A stretch of DNA of 27,099 bases, taken from IMG/VR virus record IMGVR_UViG_3300030202_002236, positions 22,935 to 50,033 of that record. One strand, given 5' to 3'. Under the pieces are notes generated by a model, which saw nothing but the letters and a program-made list of their open reading frames with translations, searched no databases and had not been told where the DNA came from. The translations under genes and the position numbers were made by a program. This document shows positions 10,801 through 17,955 of this stretch, piece after piece (positions within the stretch are counted from its first letter, which is position 1; each line of letters opens with the position of its first letter). The DNA is from a virus.

Positions 10801-13269
10801 TCCACACCATCCTTCACCTGATTCTTTAGCGTATGAAAACTGAGAAGGGTTTGATGATATAAAATAAGCATCGTCTATAAAAAACTGGACACCACTACTA
10901 ACTAAAGTACTCCAATCGCCTTCTTCGTCAGATATAGTTCCTTCTGGAGTTGCTGAAATAGTATTAGGAATAGTTTCTGAATCTGAGTTAATAATACTAG
11001 ATGTTTCATCAAACGTCCCAGGAGTATGAGTGTTTCTTAGATATGCTGATTGCGCGTCAGCAGATAAATAAAACTGATCAGACTGATCTAAAGTGGTTAA
11101 ATAGTTATTATGCTGTATCTTAACAAAAAACTTACCGCTAAAATCTTCTTCACTTCTAAGCTCTCTTTTCTCTATTTTAAATATTAAGTTTAACGCTACG
11201 TTGGTTGCTTCTGGAGTAATAACCCCATTAACAGACGCTAATCTAGCGTCTTTGTTAGATATTTGTTTTTCAAGGCGTAAAGCAAAATTTTCATAACTAC
11301 CAGTTCTAACGTCAGATACTTTGTATCTATCAGAGTGCTGGTCGCCAAGCTGCCATGATACATACATGTTTTGAGCATATGAACCTTGAAGCTCTACGTC
11401 GTCACCACCATCAGTTTTTAATAAAAACGCGCCAAATTCATCAAGCCATACGTCTCTCCTGATAGCAATTAAAGTTGTTTCTCTGTCTATTCTTAAATTC
11501 TCAGTATCGCCAGAGTCAGTGTAAAATAACCCTGAATCTCCATTTAATCCACCGCTATTATTGTCAACCTGACCTAAACTGTAAAACACGTACTTAACAG
11601 CACTAGGAGCGTTGTTACTGATGTCTAATATTTTATACTTGTTTTCTTGAGCTACTTGAGTATTACTGCCATCGTATATTTTCTTAGCAATAATATAGTC
11701 ATCTTCTGTCAACTTGTTTCTATCAGAAGAAGGAAAAGATATATAAAAGTGATCTTGAGTATTTTCAAACTCTGAGTGAGTATGCGGAAAATACGACTTA
11801 TCCATAACTAAGTTATAATACTCAGCTGAGTCTGACTTAACATAAAACTTATAGTATTCAGCCCACTCCGGTAGCGCAGAAGTTAATCTAGCATTGAGCA
11901 TAAACGAGTTGCTTGCAGCTAAACCGTATACACCAGTAGACCATCTTACTTTTAAACCAGCGTCATTAGAGCTAATAACTGGAGTTTCTCTACCGTATTT
12001 ATCACCTACAACATAGCCCAGCTGATATTCTCTAAGTGACTTGATGTGTTTTAAACCGCCTTTAGTAAAGTCTTGATTAGGTCGCCTCTGGTATCCACCA
12101 TCGATACCTGGTATAGACTCTACAAAATCATAGCCCTGTTTGTAGTTGGCGTATACTAATCTATTGCCTACGATCTCTTGAGCAAGAGCTGCTTTAGGCA
12201 CGTTATCAAACGCTCTTAAAAATTGATTCTCTGGAAGCGCCGCCTGTATTGTTTCGTTTGATATTACGTATTTACCCTTATGAGATGTTTCAACACCTTC
12301 AGTAAATTGAGCAGATCCATTTTCACTCCACTCTGAATCTGTATATTTAATATTTGCTACAGAATAAATAACAGGTGAGTTTTCTTGCTTATACAGAATA
12401 TCTACTTGAACTACGTCTTCTGGAATATCTGAAGGCACAAAATCGTATAACTCAATAGACTTTATTAAGTTAACCATAGATTTATTATATGGCTCGTCAG
12501 GAATATAAGAGTTAGATGCGTTTACTAAATTATCGTACTGTGGGTTGAAAATTACCTCAGTAAATGGACCAAACGCTGAGTACTCACCGTCTTTGTACTT
12601 GTATCTAAAACAAAATCTAGGTAAAACTTTTTCAAATATAGCTTCGCCAGCATCTCCTTTAGCGTTTATAGTTTTTACCGTTGGAGCCACGCTAGGCTTT
12701 CTTTTAATTACAGTAACGTGTTTTTCTTCAAGGTGAACGCCTTGTACGCCATCGATATATAAATATGCGTGGTCTTGGTTTTGAAAAGTAAGCGCAGGGT
12801 TAGCTTGGCTAGACTTAGAAATATTTATTTTTTTTGGTTCATTGATTCCATCTGTCCAAAACAAAAAATCATCAACTATATTAATACCGGTTATTTGGCT
12901 TCCTGTAAAGTTTAAAAATGATATTAGACCTTGATACTCGCTGGTGCCAGCTAAGTCAACTGCAATAAACTGAGTAGATCCAGTGTTTTGATCGTACTCT
13001 AGTATAGCGTCTCTGTTTTCGCCTTTAATAAACCAATATAATTTATTTGTTCTTTCATTAGCAATGCTACCAACGCAAACGCAGTTAGAAGAAACCAAAT
13101 ATTCAACTGGTAAATTACCTGGTATGTTTTGAGCTGTACCAGCAGATCCATCTTCAGATGAGGTGATATCTATATTTAAAGCATCTCTATATTGGCCATT
13201 AGGCACAAACCTTTCGTCAAGGTCTTTATTCATTTTACCTTGACTAAAAGTGTTTTTAATTTCCGGCAT
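4864..13269 (-). CDS. Giant tail stabilisation/muzzle-type protein (2801 aa)
   Basis: The largest gene in the window. The N-terminus (KMNKDLDERFVPNGQYRDAL, then GTAQNIPGN) and the following blocks (NKLYWF, DDFLFWTDG, RYKYKDGEYSAFGPFTE, GNRLVYANY, YVVGDKYGRETPV, up to about residue 430) match the tail stabilisation or 'muzzle' proteins of crAss-like and marine phages; the YWF/FWTDG strands suggest a beta-propeller. A second conserved block lies at about residues 1375-1560 (YSGIYNSNSKVN, GSIQKLF, DGLTPISDAGMRDWF). A third is at the C-terminus, about 2625-2801 (WVSFKSF, NKENKWFNYIKG). Between blocks two and three lie several beta-sandwich, carbohydrate-binding-like modules, two ending in VDNISLVD and VDNIFLVR. 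By analogy it forms the distal tail and may contact host glycans. There is no frameshift or stop in 8.4 kb. Family fairly sure; module functions inferred. Confidence 0.8.
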   Translation of the reverse strand: MPEIKNTFSQGKMNKDLDERFVPNGQYRDALNIDITSSEDGSAGTAQNIPGNLPVEYLVSSNCVCVGSIANERTNKLYWFIKGENRDAILEYDQNTGSTQFIAVDLAGTSEYQGLISFLNFTGSQITGINIVDDFLFWTDGINEPKKINISKSSQANPALTFQNQDHAYLYIDGVQGVHLEEKHVTVIKRKPSVAPTVKTINAKGDAGEAIFEKVLPRFCFRYKYKDGEYSAFGPFTEVIFNPQYDNLVNASNSYIPDEPYNKSMVNLIKSIELYDFVPSDIPEDVVQVDILYKQENSPVIYSVANIKYTDSEWSENGSAQFTEGVETSHKGKYVISNETIQAALPENQFLRAFDNVPKAALAQEIVGNRLVYANYKQGYDFVESIPGIDGGYQRRPNQDFTKGGLKHIKSLREYQLGYVVGDKYGRETPVISSNDAGLKVRWSTGVYGLAASNSFMLNARLTSALPEWAEYYKFYVKSDSAEYYNLVMDKSYFPHTHSEFENTQDHFYISFPSSDRNKLTEDDYIIAKKIYDGSNTQVAQENKYKILDISNNAPSAVKYVFYSLGQVDNNSGGLNGDSGLFYTDSGDTENLRIDRETTLIAIRRDVWLDEFGAFLLKTDGGDDVELQGSYAQNMYVSWQLGDQHSDRYKVSDVRTGSYENFALRLEKQISNKDARLASVNGVITPEATNVALNLIFKIEKRELRSEEDFSGKFFVKIQHNNYLTTLDQSDQFYLSADAQSAYLRNTHTPGTFDETSSIINSDSETIPNTISATPEGTISDEEGDWSTLVSSGVQFFIDDAYFISSNPSQFSYAKESGEGWCGARTEYRPIEWVGDSFEEGVDEDNEPIVYSGWEYSTRVSLSPTPQWPAGDSGKENLINSVEGIVETTDVHTSGARRWVNDTIYGSRSSIEYDATYTEEDGKFFMHLSFLAPGDDLHDGFEDTTLEGVYLKGPDSIASKMQGIWGGGVFTLSALVQPTASTTNVSSLTTSNFGQSQLKYVEFEGNYDAEGNALEEAPGWNGVNSIGEGYDSEYAKKHVEQWNPAYSENGIDNEIQAFVSKLTTAGSKFRFKRDVDETVYTIKSVQEKHLYNHTSWRTRVLYDGTGYIFADNSVEEAASAWANAANAGGEPTDASLAEALCGKIVDFGQANNRRVCYVIELDKNPETHYDPRGDYDATLSSTDLIEFLSDIPPALSGDLFSAPTIWETEPGQLADLNIYFEASGNIPTRIEGENREIFAPIGSSVSLSDLPSGLVVELPLDTNGDTQELKLVNWVGNNTLKLEPGLPATDVIGDAADYTGAILKFTRADGSYTQAKIFDNDPVNNEGLDLKQFFNVQIEVDTTLDVGLNWFNCFCFGDGIESDRVRDGFNEMRISSGARASATVEEPILEEHRTNGLIYSGIYNSNSKVNNLNQFIAGEKITKDVNPTYGSIQKLFTRNADLVTLCEDKVLKILANKDALFNADGNPQLVATERVLGQSIPFAGDYGISTHPESFAADSFRAYFADRQRGAVLRLSKDGLTPISDAGMRDWFRDNLVNNAQLLGSFDAYSKHYNLTIRPKVFTTPIINDTISEGEVVQEFTNNTNKVTDGALNSGFPFQGENTINELVNQNVINQNYLPGEVAEVTELDSSVLISQNEALDSSTTIQSFPAISFNEYQSAGVIEGETIEGEYNPIFGSGTGFSMYFDADDLTATINDPNAANCFDSDDGIGSSQGAKFYIDRYSNHNNPTGSQSGGSSASIQTTGSNYDEINEPIPQNNFDSSYWPYNTPVQVFMSDGTYSVPDDLSINLPSFGDNNYAVDTLNKGIVFRGLARGTNNEWLEGYTPMGYLMIPAAGGDGGFASNHLEASRSKITENVLDNFPNAKNNTIFNNEEIEVRVHYRVNHYSDSASRRAQVTLALMDGNDPLENILDDSLLVGGVGAGNTPDLTYQSQSKQVLQGSASLPIAHVNAYGNGDGVWNGNLWYYDPEDVGYPDAEGYIHNKDKTAVRYFKIKNSSLNDGDVVVQNLKFRIGAHFENGNGTYDSHLDRAPEVVITGFSFRKIYALQQYTDSDTIIPDQPIDDVPGYDIPAWTKVSHTAPEGVNAWEWNLNYGNELLYGIENLPTATNSEELADGTIVEWQEGQNPVDPFGNELADLPDDGEYPVTFNSSIIKLQNSVNHHNKSLSTNVKANHWYLVDMYMVDEQGQDIDDESLLSNLNIQIYGVAPNNSSTNSIEAFLGGIGQSIPTAEGSATRNLKLKPIFKDDYAGGSQFVLRGLFYTGEDIAEGIIGTDILQLRNSGNAPAYCKRLKIFDVTDEDFAGGTFTHWDLIDENSIIIERAFVSGSDEEYSYPRAYYKNNRLNIYKSTKGIKQFISSFYPTNDGFKLNFTVSPNTDADQFVDGAKVVVARGGSNGFKLDYAASQVGDYEVLFNIVEGNVGQVFLNSELIDIAMVEEYSGQAKIEFRGSTSESICSVDNISLVDVTNYFSTTGAEGEGVNAWTINGFDQTVENFIAWNEGQIQFTEAPSLINQSQPDGAVFISQDIGALQPNTTFDLSFDVELESGALQVSYYTVIQGITYGFSSIVNSANNGFFNASLIIEEIELDQSYNIPINSLVIKAHGTIDTTTGAVDNIFLVRTILPQNLGAEIQTVTYNEDVQGWVSFKSFVPENGLSLSNQYFTMDRGRLYQHYINNNRNTFYGQSYPSTLTCILNAEPSTVKNFKTLAYEGSQANVSGISLYNDAPETEIQSYPQSLSLHPNHGWRVSNIYTDIESGSINEFINKENKWFNYIKGNQIFGSSNVDTSSLNVQGVGIIAGTQFE

Positions 13270-13272
13270 GAA

Positions 13273-14694
13273 TTAGTGTTTTATGTGTTTAGACTGACCT
13301 CTAAGTATTTGAGTAAGCTCTTCTAGCTTAATGTTAGATAATCTTAACTTAGCTTTTCTAACAGCCGCGAACTTTTCTTTTTTATGGAAAGCTAATCTGC
13401 CTCCACCAATATTTGATCTAGTCGATATTAAATCGTACAAGATGTGCTTGTACATAGCGTCTTCAGCTAGTTTAGGTACTTGCATTTCTTCGTCAGTACC
13501 TAAGCCATCGCTTATATAATCTAAGATTACAGTTTTTCCACTAATGTTAGAAGAAAAATGTACTTTACCTAATCTTTCGTCAATATAGAAACTACCGTTA
13601 GTTTGAGCTAACTGCGTGTCTAAACCATATCTATTAACTAGGTCAACATATCTATTAGGGTATTTATAGTCGTCTACGTCTTCGGTAGAGTCAAAAGATT
13701 TGTAACTATCCCAAGTTGAAGAACTAACACCGTCAGCGGCGGCGTGTATTAAAAAGTTACCTGCTTGAGCGTTGGTAACTGATACGTTATCTATTGTGTT
13801 AATAATACTAGCAGCGCCAGAAGTTGCAAACTCAGCGTTAGACGTTATTAAGACAAATATACTTTGGTAGTTACTCACATCGATATTAGATAGGGTTTGT
13901 GTGCTCGTAACACCATCCCACTCTAAAAACGCATTTTGCAAGTATATGTCTGAAGTAGAATTAGTTGATGCAGATTGAGTCACTCCAATGCCACCAAAAT
14001 CAGGGCCATTAGTAGTAACAGAAATACCTATATTATTGTAGTCTCCTGGGGTAGCGCTTAATCCTAGTCTGACGATACCTACGCCTTCTGCAACGCCATC
14101 GGCTGATATGTTCACTGTGTTAACGTTTGACACGTCTATCTCTTGCCATACGCCATAAGAAAAACCATGAAAATTATCTCCAAGAATTTCGGGCTTATGT
14201 AAAAAAGTTAAAACCCCTTCTTTTGTTTTTACATTTGGCGAGTACTGATAACCATTTAAATTATCAGAAAAATCCCCATTAATTAAAAGGTTAGAAGACG
14301 TAGGGAAACTATACTCACCATTTTCCTCTTGTTTAATTTGAAAAGGATTTGAAGTATATTTAGTAGGATATAAAACTCTTTTTATACCGTTTTCTTCGAC
14401 CCTAGATATCTTAGTATAGTTTACGTAATCATGAGGAAGCACCATTGTTAAGCTAGGTGGCACTTCAATCTCTTGAGACTTGTATGATTTAAAAACGTCA
14501 AATGATAGCTCAGCTAAAGCTCTATGAGCATGAAAAGATATGTCAGCTCGTTTTGCTTTATTTATTAATTTATCTTCGCCAACGTACATAATCTCAAACT
14601 GAGTTATAATATCATCTAGCGATATGAACTGATAATTACCAAAGTTATTGCCTTGATAGTATTGTTTGTGTGTAGTTCCGTCTAGTAAACCCAT
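13273..14694 (-). CDS. Neck/ring (head-tail adaptor-type) protein with an inserted CBM-like module (473 aa)
   Basis: Residues 1-130 and about 312-473 look like one conserved protein. The first part has DDIITQFEIMYVGEDK, AHRALAELSFDV and PPSLTMVLPHDYVNY. The last part ends with a block at about 412-473 (MYKHILYDL, AKLRLSNIKLEELTQILRG, SKHIKH) that I recall as highly conserved in marine and crAss-like phages. Between them, residues about 134-310 read as a beta-sandwich carbohydrate-binding-like module: it opens with NLLINGDFSDNLNGY and closes with TIDNVSVTNA, the typical ends of CBM4/9-like domains. The gene sits between another ring-type gene and the giant tail gene, so a neck or upper-tail ring is the likely site. 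No catalytic motif is visible. Ring role by position and memory; insertion by reading. Confidence 0.75.
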   Translation of the reverse strand: MGLLDGTTHKQYYQGNNFGNYQFISLDDIITQFEIMYVGEDKLINKAKRADISFHAHRALAELSFDVFKSYKSQEIEVPPSLTMVLPHDYVNYTKISRVEENGIKRVLYPTKYTSNPFQIKQEENGEYSFPTSSNLLINGDFSDNLNGYQYSPNVKTKEGVLTFLHKPEILGDNFHGFSYGVWQEIDVSNVNTVNISADGVAEGVGIVRLGLSATPGDYNNIGISVTTNGPDFGGIGVTQSASTNSTSDIYLQNAFLEWDGVTSTQTLSNIDVSNYQSIFVLITSNAEFATSGAASIINTIDNVSVTNAQAGNFLIHAAADGVSSSTWDSYKSFDSTEDVDDYKYPNRYVDLVNRYGLDTQLAQTNGSFYIDERLGKVHFSSNISGKTVILDYISDGLGTDEEMQVPKLAEDAMYKHILYDLISTRSNIGGGRLAFHKKEKFAAVRKAKLRLSNIKLEELTQILRGQSKHIKH

Positions 14695-14698
14695 TTAA

Positions 14699-15484
14699 TT
14701 ATGCTTTTTCAAGTTGAATCATATTTACTTCTTTGCCTGAACTCGCTTGCGCTAACTCAAAGTCTTTAATAGATAGTCCAGCCATTTGTAAAATTTTTAC
14801 TACTAAATTTTTTTCTTCAGAAGGGTGAAGCTCAAAGTCTCGCCATCCAGCTTCTAAGCTTGGATTAAATAACGCGTTTTGATTTATTACTACATACGTC
14901 CAATTAGGAGTATTAGGTTTTCTAATATAATCAACTTTAACTTTGTCTGTTTGAGGGTTTGGCGCTGGGTATATGCTAATAGAACCGTATATACCACCTG
15001 ATCTTGTAAATACTGGCCTTTTAAACGTGGGTGCTGTAAGTCTAGCGCTACTCCTTTTTTTCAGTTCACTAGCGTTGTTTAATTCTTCTGCTACAACATA
15101 AATATCTGAGCTACCTGATGATGAATATCCATATGAAGCCGCGGATGGTTGATTTTTGTAACACACGCAAACAGACTCTAGCTTGTGAATATCAGATATG
15201 TTATTTAGATTCAAATACTCACCACTTACATCAACGTTTTGGTCGGGAGGGCTTACCTTAAATAAAGATATTTTTTCTTCTATAATATCTCTTGGATCTG
15301 ATATTACTGTTTCATTACCCGGAACTCTGCGTGATTGGTTGAGGTCATAAAAATATTGCTCAAATATTTCGTTTTGAGCCTGGTTGGCGAATAAGTTAAA
15401 CTCCTGTGGAGTTATATAACCTCTTTGTTCTTTATTAGCTATTGCTAATACTGTTTGATATACTCTATCTACACTTACTGCCAT
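14699..15484 (-). CDS. Ring/tail-adaptor-type protein (261 aa)
   Basis: Recognisable blocks are DRVYQTVLAIANKEQRGYIT at the N-terminus, then PQEFNLFANQAQNEIFEQYF, a central SISIYPAPNP, VKVDYIRKPNTPNW and a C-terminal FELHPSEEKNLVVKILQMAG. From memory this protein is constant in marine and crAss-like phages just after the capsid genes, where a dodecameric adaptor or ring below the portal would be expected. A functional parallel with T7 gp11 (tail tubular A) is plausible but not shown by sequence. The start follows an AT-only leader (TAAATAACGAATT) with no Shine-Dalgarno motif, downstream of a UUCG hairpin. Its stop is 4 bases before the next ATG. Confidence 0.75.
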   Translation of the reverse strand: MAVSVDRVYQTVLAIANKEQRGYITPQEFNLFANQAQNEIFEQYFYDLNQSRRVPGNETVISDPRDIIEEKISLFKVSPPDQNVDVSGEYLNLNNISDIHKLESVCVCYKNQPSAASYGYSSSGSSDIYVVAEELNNASELKKRSSARLTAPTFKRPVFTRSGGIYGSISIYPAPNPQTDKVKVDYIRKPNTPNWTYVVINQNALFNPSLEAGWRDFELHPSEEKNLVVKILQMAGLSIKDFELAQASSGKEVNMIQLEKA

Positions 15485-15505
15485 AATTCGTTATTTATAG
15501 TTAGT

Positions 15506-15525
15506 GACCACCCCGAAGGGTGGCC
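15506..15525 (-). terminator. UUCG-tetraloop hairpin (terminator-like or RNA-stabilising)
   Basis: On the minus strand GGCCACCC-TTCG-GGGTGGTC folds into an 8-bp stem (one G-U pair) with a C(UUCG)G loop. Outside it TTAGT (from 15535) and ACTAA (to 15501) could add five more pairs after an asymmetric 5-nt bulge. No U-run follows, so it is a weak candidate for intrinsic termination and may instead protect or punctuate mRNA between the 282- and 261-residue genes. Confidence 0.6.
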
Positions 15526-15542
15526 GCCCAACTAAGTGATTA

Positions 15543-16391
15543 TTAATTTAATCGTTTTTCTATACTTGCATAAACTTCCATACCTTCATCAGTCTTAAAC
15601 CAAGCGGCAAGCGCTGAATATGGATGTTCGTCAAATGGAATAGTCATTAGTTTCCTGTTGTTACTACCCCACATAAAATGTCGCTGATCATTAGACAGCT
15701 TAATAATACCCAGCTCAGTGGCTTTAATACCAAAGTTTCTAAGTTGAACATTATCGTCTTTAGCTAATTCTAAGAACAAACTAGGATTATTGCGTGCAAA
15801 TAGCAATGAATCACGTTTAACCTCCTTAGAGCTCATCTCTGCTACTTTAGAACCAACTTCTACTCGCATAACAGCTTCTAAGAAGTCAATATCTAAAGAC
15901 CTTGCTAAATCTAGAGCCTCTATTTCCATTTCTAAAATATCCAACTCGTTAGCAGCAACCTCTACTGGTTTATACTCGTAAAACATCTGATCTCTATGAG
16001 GGTGGTATAGCGACAGTAGCTTTTGAAGTACTGTTTTGTTTTTAGGTACAAACAAAGCTCCGTTTCTAAAAATAACATGCGACAATCTTTGATCGCCCTT
16101 CATTTCGTCTACAAAACAAGTTCGTTGATTTTCGCAATACTTAAGCTCTCGCTCAAAACCTTTTTCCTCGTCAAACCAGAATATATTAGTAGATCTAATA
16201 GATCTAGACAAAGGCTTTTTGTTACCTGTCAAGTAGTATACTCTATCTTTTATCTCCCAAGTATTAGCGGCTGGTTTTTCAGCAACCACAACTTTAGGTG
16301 TTGGAGTTTCTTCAACTACAACTTCTTCAACAGCCACGAGCTGTTCTAGAGGTTCTTCTACAACCTCTACTTCTTTTTTCTTTTTTGCCAT
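15543..16391 (-). CDS. Conserved phage protein following the capsid gene (282 aa)
   Basis: The first 45 residues are low-complexity and probably disordered (lysine start, then Val/Glu and proline). The folded part begins at NTWEIKDRVYYL and contains FWFDEEKGFERELKY, LQKLLSLYHPHRDQMFYEY, SKEVKRDSLLFARNNPSLFL and PYSALAAWFKTDEG near the C-terminus. I recall this protein as well conserved in marine and crAss-like phages directly after the major capsid protein, with no established function. A head-completion, capsid-auxiliary or neck role fits. It is an isolated unit between two UUCG hairpins, with an AT-only leader and a doubled TAA TAA stop, which suggests its expression is set apart from the capsid gene. 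Confidence 0.75.
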   Translation of the reverse strand: MAKKKKEVEVVEEPLEQLVAVEEVVVEETPTPKVVVAEKPAANTWEIKDRVYYLTGNKKPLSRSIRSTNIFWFDEEKGFERELKYCENQRTCFVDEMKGDQRLSHVIFRNGALFVPKNKTVLQKLLSLYHPHRDQMFYEYKPVEVAANELDILEMEIEALDLARSLDIDFLEAVMRVEVGSKVAEMSSKEVKRDSLLFARNNPSLFLELAKDDNVQLRNFGIKATELGIIKLSNDQRHFMWGSNNRKLMTIPFDEHPYSALAAWFKTDEGMEVYASIEKRLN

Positions 16392-16410
16392 AATATAATA
16401 TAATAAAAGT

Positions 16411-16447
16411 TAATATAAAACTACCCCACCCGAAGGCAGGGTAGTTT
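16411..16447 (-). terminator. Intrinsic terminator after the major capsid gene
   Basis: On the minus strand the sequence AAACTACCCTGCC-TTCG-GGTGGGGTAGTTT forms a 13-bp stem with two adjacent G-U pairs and a C(UUCG)G tetraloop, 14 bases after the capsid stop codon. A TTTT run at the foot of the stem is followed by AT-rich sequence. Stem bases are 16418-16430 and 16435-16447. It probably ends or attenuates the abundant capsid transcript before the downstream neck genes. Confidence 0.85.
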
Positions 16448-16460
16448 CACCAAATATAGT

Positions 16461-17936
16461 TTAGTTCATCAACATAAAGTTGTTTGCTCCTTGAACGATC
16501 AAGCAACGCTCAGATAGCATATGAAGCTGCATCGCGTCAAGCGCAGATGTAGCAGCACCTACTGAACCAGTCACCCAAGTCTTCATACGACGATCGTCAG
16601 TTTGAGAAGCTCTGTAACGTACGTGTAGGAACGGACGTCTTAGGTTTCTACCAAGCTGCTGATCGTATACAGTTGAAGTACCAGCTGGAATAATAACGCC
16701 GCGAATAGCAGCAGAACCAGCAGTATCATTAATACCTCCACGAGTAGCCTTGTCGTTTAAGTAACGGAAGTCAGACTTGTAGAAGTCGTAAGATCCGCGA
16801 CGGAAACCTGAGAACCCAAGGTTTAGAGCCATATCTTCTGACTGATCGAATACTCCATAAGAAGTACCGCCAGCACCGTAAGAATTCATAGACGCAAGCA
16901 TGTCGTCGATAGCTAGGCTAGTCGCACGGTTAACAAACATCATGTTTTCTTCAATAGCACCTTGCTTATCAAACTCAGCTAAGATAGCATCGAACTCAGC
17001 TAGGTCAGTAGCAGCGTTAACACCAGTAACACCTGAAGTTAAGTTACCGCGATCTTCGATTGCAGCAAATAAACCTTCAGTACCGATTGGCTTACCATCT
17101 TCAGCTAGGAATGCGTCAGCGTCGTTAGAACCGCTACCTTTGATACCTTCAATACAAGCCATCTCTAAGTAATCAGTAAAACGAGCGCGCGTGTCAGCCT
17201 CAGCCTTTAGGTACCATAGGTAACCTGATTGGCCATCTTCTGCCGCTACTTCGATCCAACCAATACGAGATGCATCTGATCCAGATACTTCGTAGTAGTC
17301 CTTGATGATGATAGGCTTGTTGCTGAAAGACTTGAACGTAGGCTCGTTAGCTCCACGTCTGTCTGTAGCAGCAGCAGCTGCGCTATTGTAGTTAGTTCCT
17401 TTACCAAACTCAGAGCCGTACACAAGTAGTGTAGTAGCACCCGTACCAGTAGAAAGACCAGTACAGTTAGCAGCATCATAAGGCTCAACCTCGATATCTG
17501 CGCCACTTACTTCAGTAACAAGAGCCTTAATAACCTTGTTGTTAGAAGAAAGGATAACAGTATCATTAACTCTAACACCATGTGTGTCTGTGATGGCTCC
17601 GCCGTCGATATCGCTAGTAACAGTAAACTTACCACCGTTACCGCCAGTAAGACCACCAGCTACAACGACAGTACCTTTGTATGAAAGGTGTAAACGACCT
17701 TGCTCAGACCAAACAACTTGGTCAGCGGTCATTGATTCTTCAGCTCCAACTTGCGAAAGGAAACCTGAGATTGTTCTTGGACCGAACACCTCAGCTTCTT
17801 TCTCCATTAGATCTGGTACGTATTGTTGCGCCCAACCTTGATCAGTTGTAGACGCTAAGTCTAGATAGTTTGAAGGAAGCGTTTGCTTCTGAGAAGCTAA
17901 AACTTTGTTCAAATTATCTCCTGCAGTAATTGCCAT
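16461..17936 (-). CDS. Major capsid protein (491 aa)
   Basis: The shell protein of the head, presumably with the HK97 fold. The N-terminal part contains GWAQQYVPDLMEKEAEVFGP and SQVGAEESMTADQVVWSEQG. The C-terminal block from about residue 435 (RRPFLHVRYRASQTDDRRMK, WVTGSV, MLSERCLIVQGANNF) matches, from memory, capsid proteins of marine crAss-like phages. Gly/Thr/Val-rich stretches at about 90-170 look like a beta-rich insertion, and a glycine-rich loop (SYGAGGTSYG) lies in the second half. It directly follows the scaffold gene and is closed by a strong terminator. Its DNA is visibly richer in G+C than its neighbours, as expected for codon use in a highly expressed gene. The leader has no Shine-Dalgarno motif. 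High confidence from position and motifs together. Confidence 0.88.
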   Translation of the reverse strand: MAITAGDNLNKVLASQKQTLPSNYLDLASTTDQGWAQQYVPDLMEKEAEVFGPRTISGFLSQVGAEESMTADQVVWSEQGRLHLSYKGTVVVAGGLTGGNGGKFTVTSDIDGGAITDTHGVRVNDTVILSSNNKVIKALVTEVSGADIEVEPYDAANCTGLSTGTGATTLLVYGSEFGKGTNYNSAAAAATDRRGANEPTFKSFSNKPIIIKDYYEVSGSDASRIGWIEVAAEDGQSGYLWYLKAEADTRARFTDYLEMACIEGIKGSGSNDADAFLAEDGKPIGTEGLFAAIEDRGNLTSGVTGVNAATDLAEFDAILAEFDKQGAIEENMMFVNRATSLAIDDMLASMNSYGAGGTSYGVFDQSEDMALNLGFSGFRRGSYDFYKSDFRYLNDKATRGGINDTAGSAAIRGVIIPAGTSTVYDQQLGRNLRRPFLHVRYRASQTDDRRMKTWVTGSVGAATSALDAMQLHMLSERCLIVQGANNFMLMN

Positions 17937-17955
17937 GTTTTCTTAATTTTAAATT

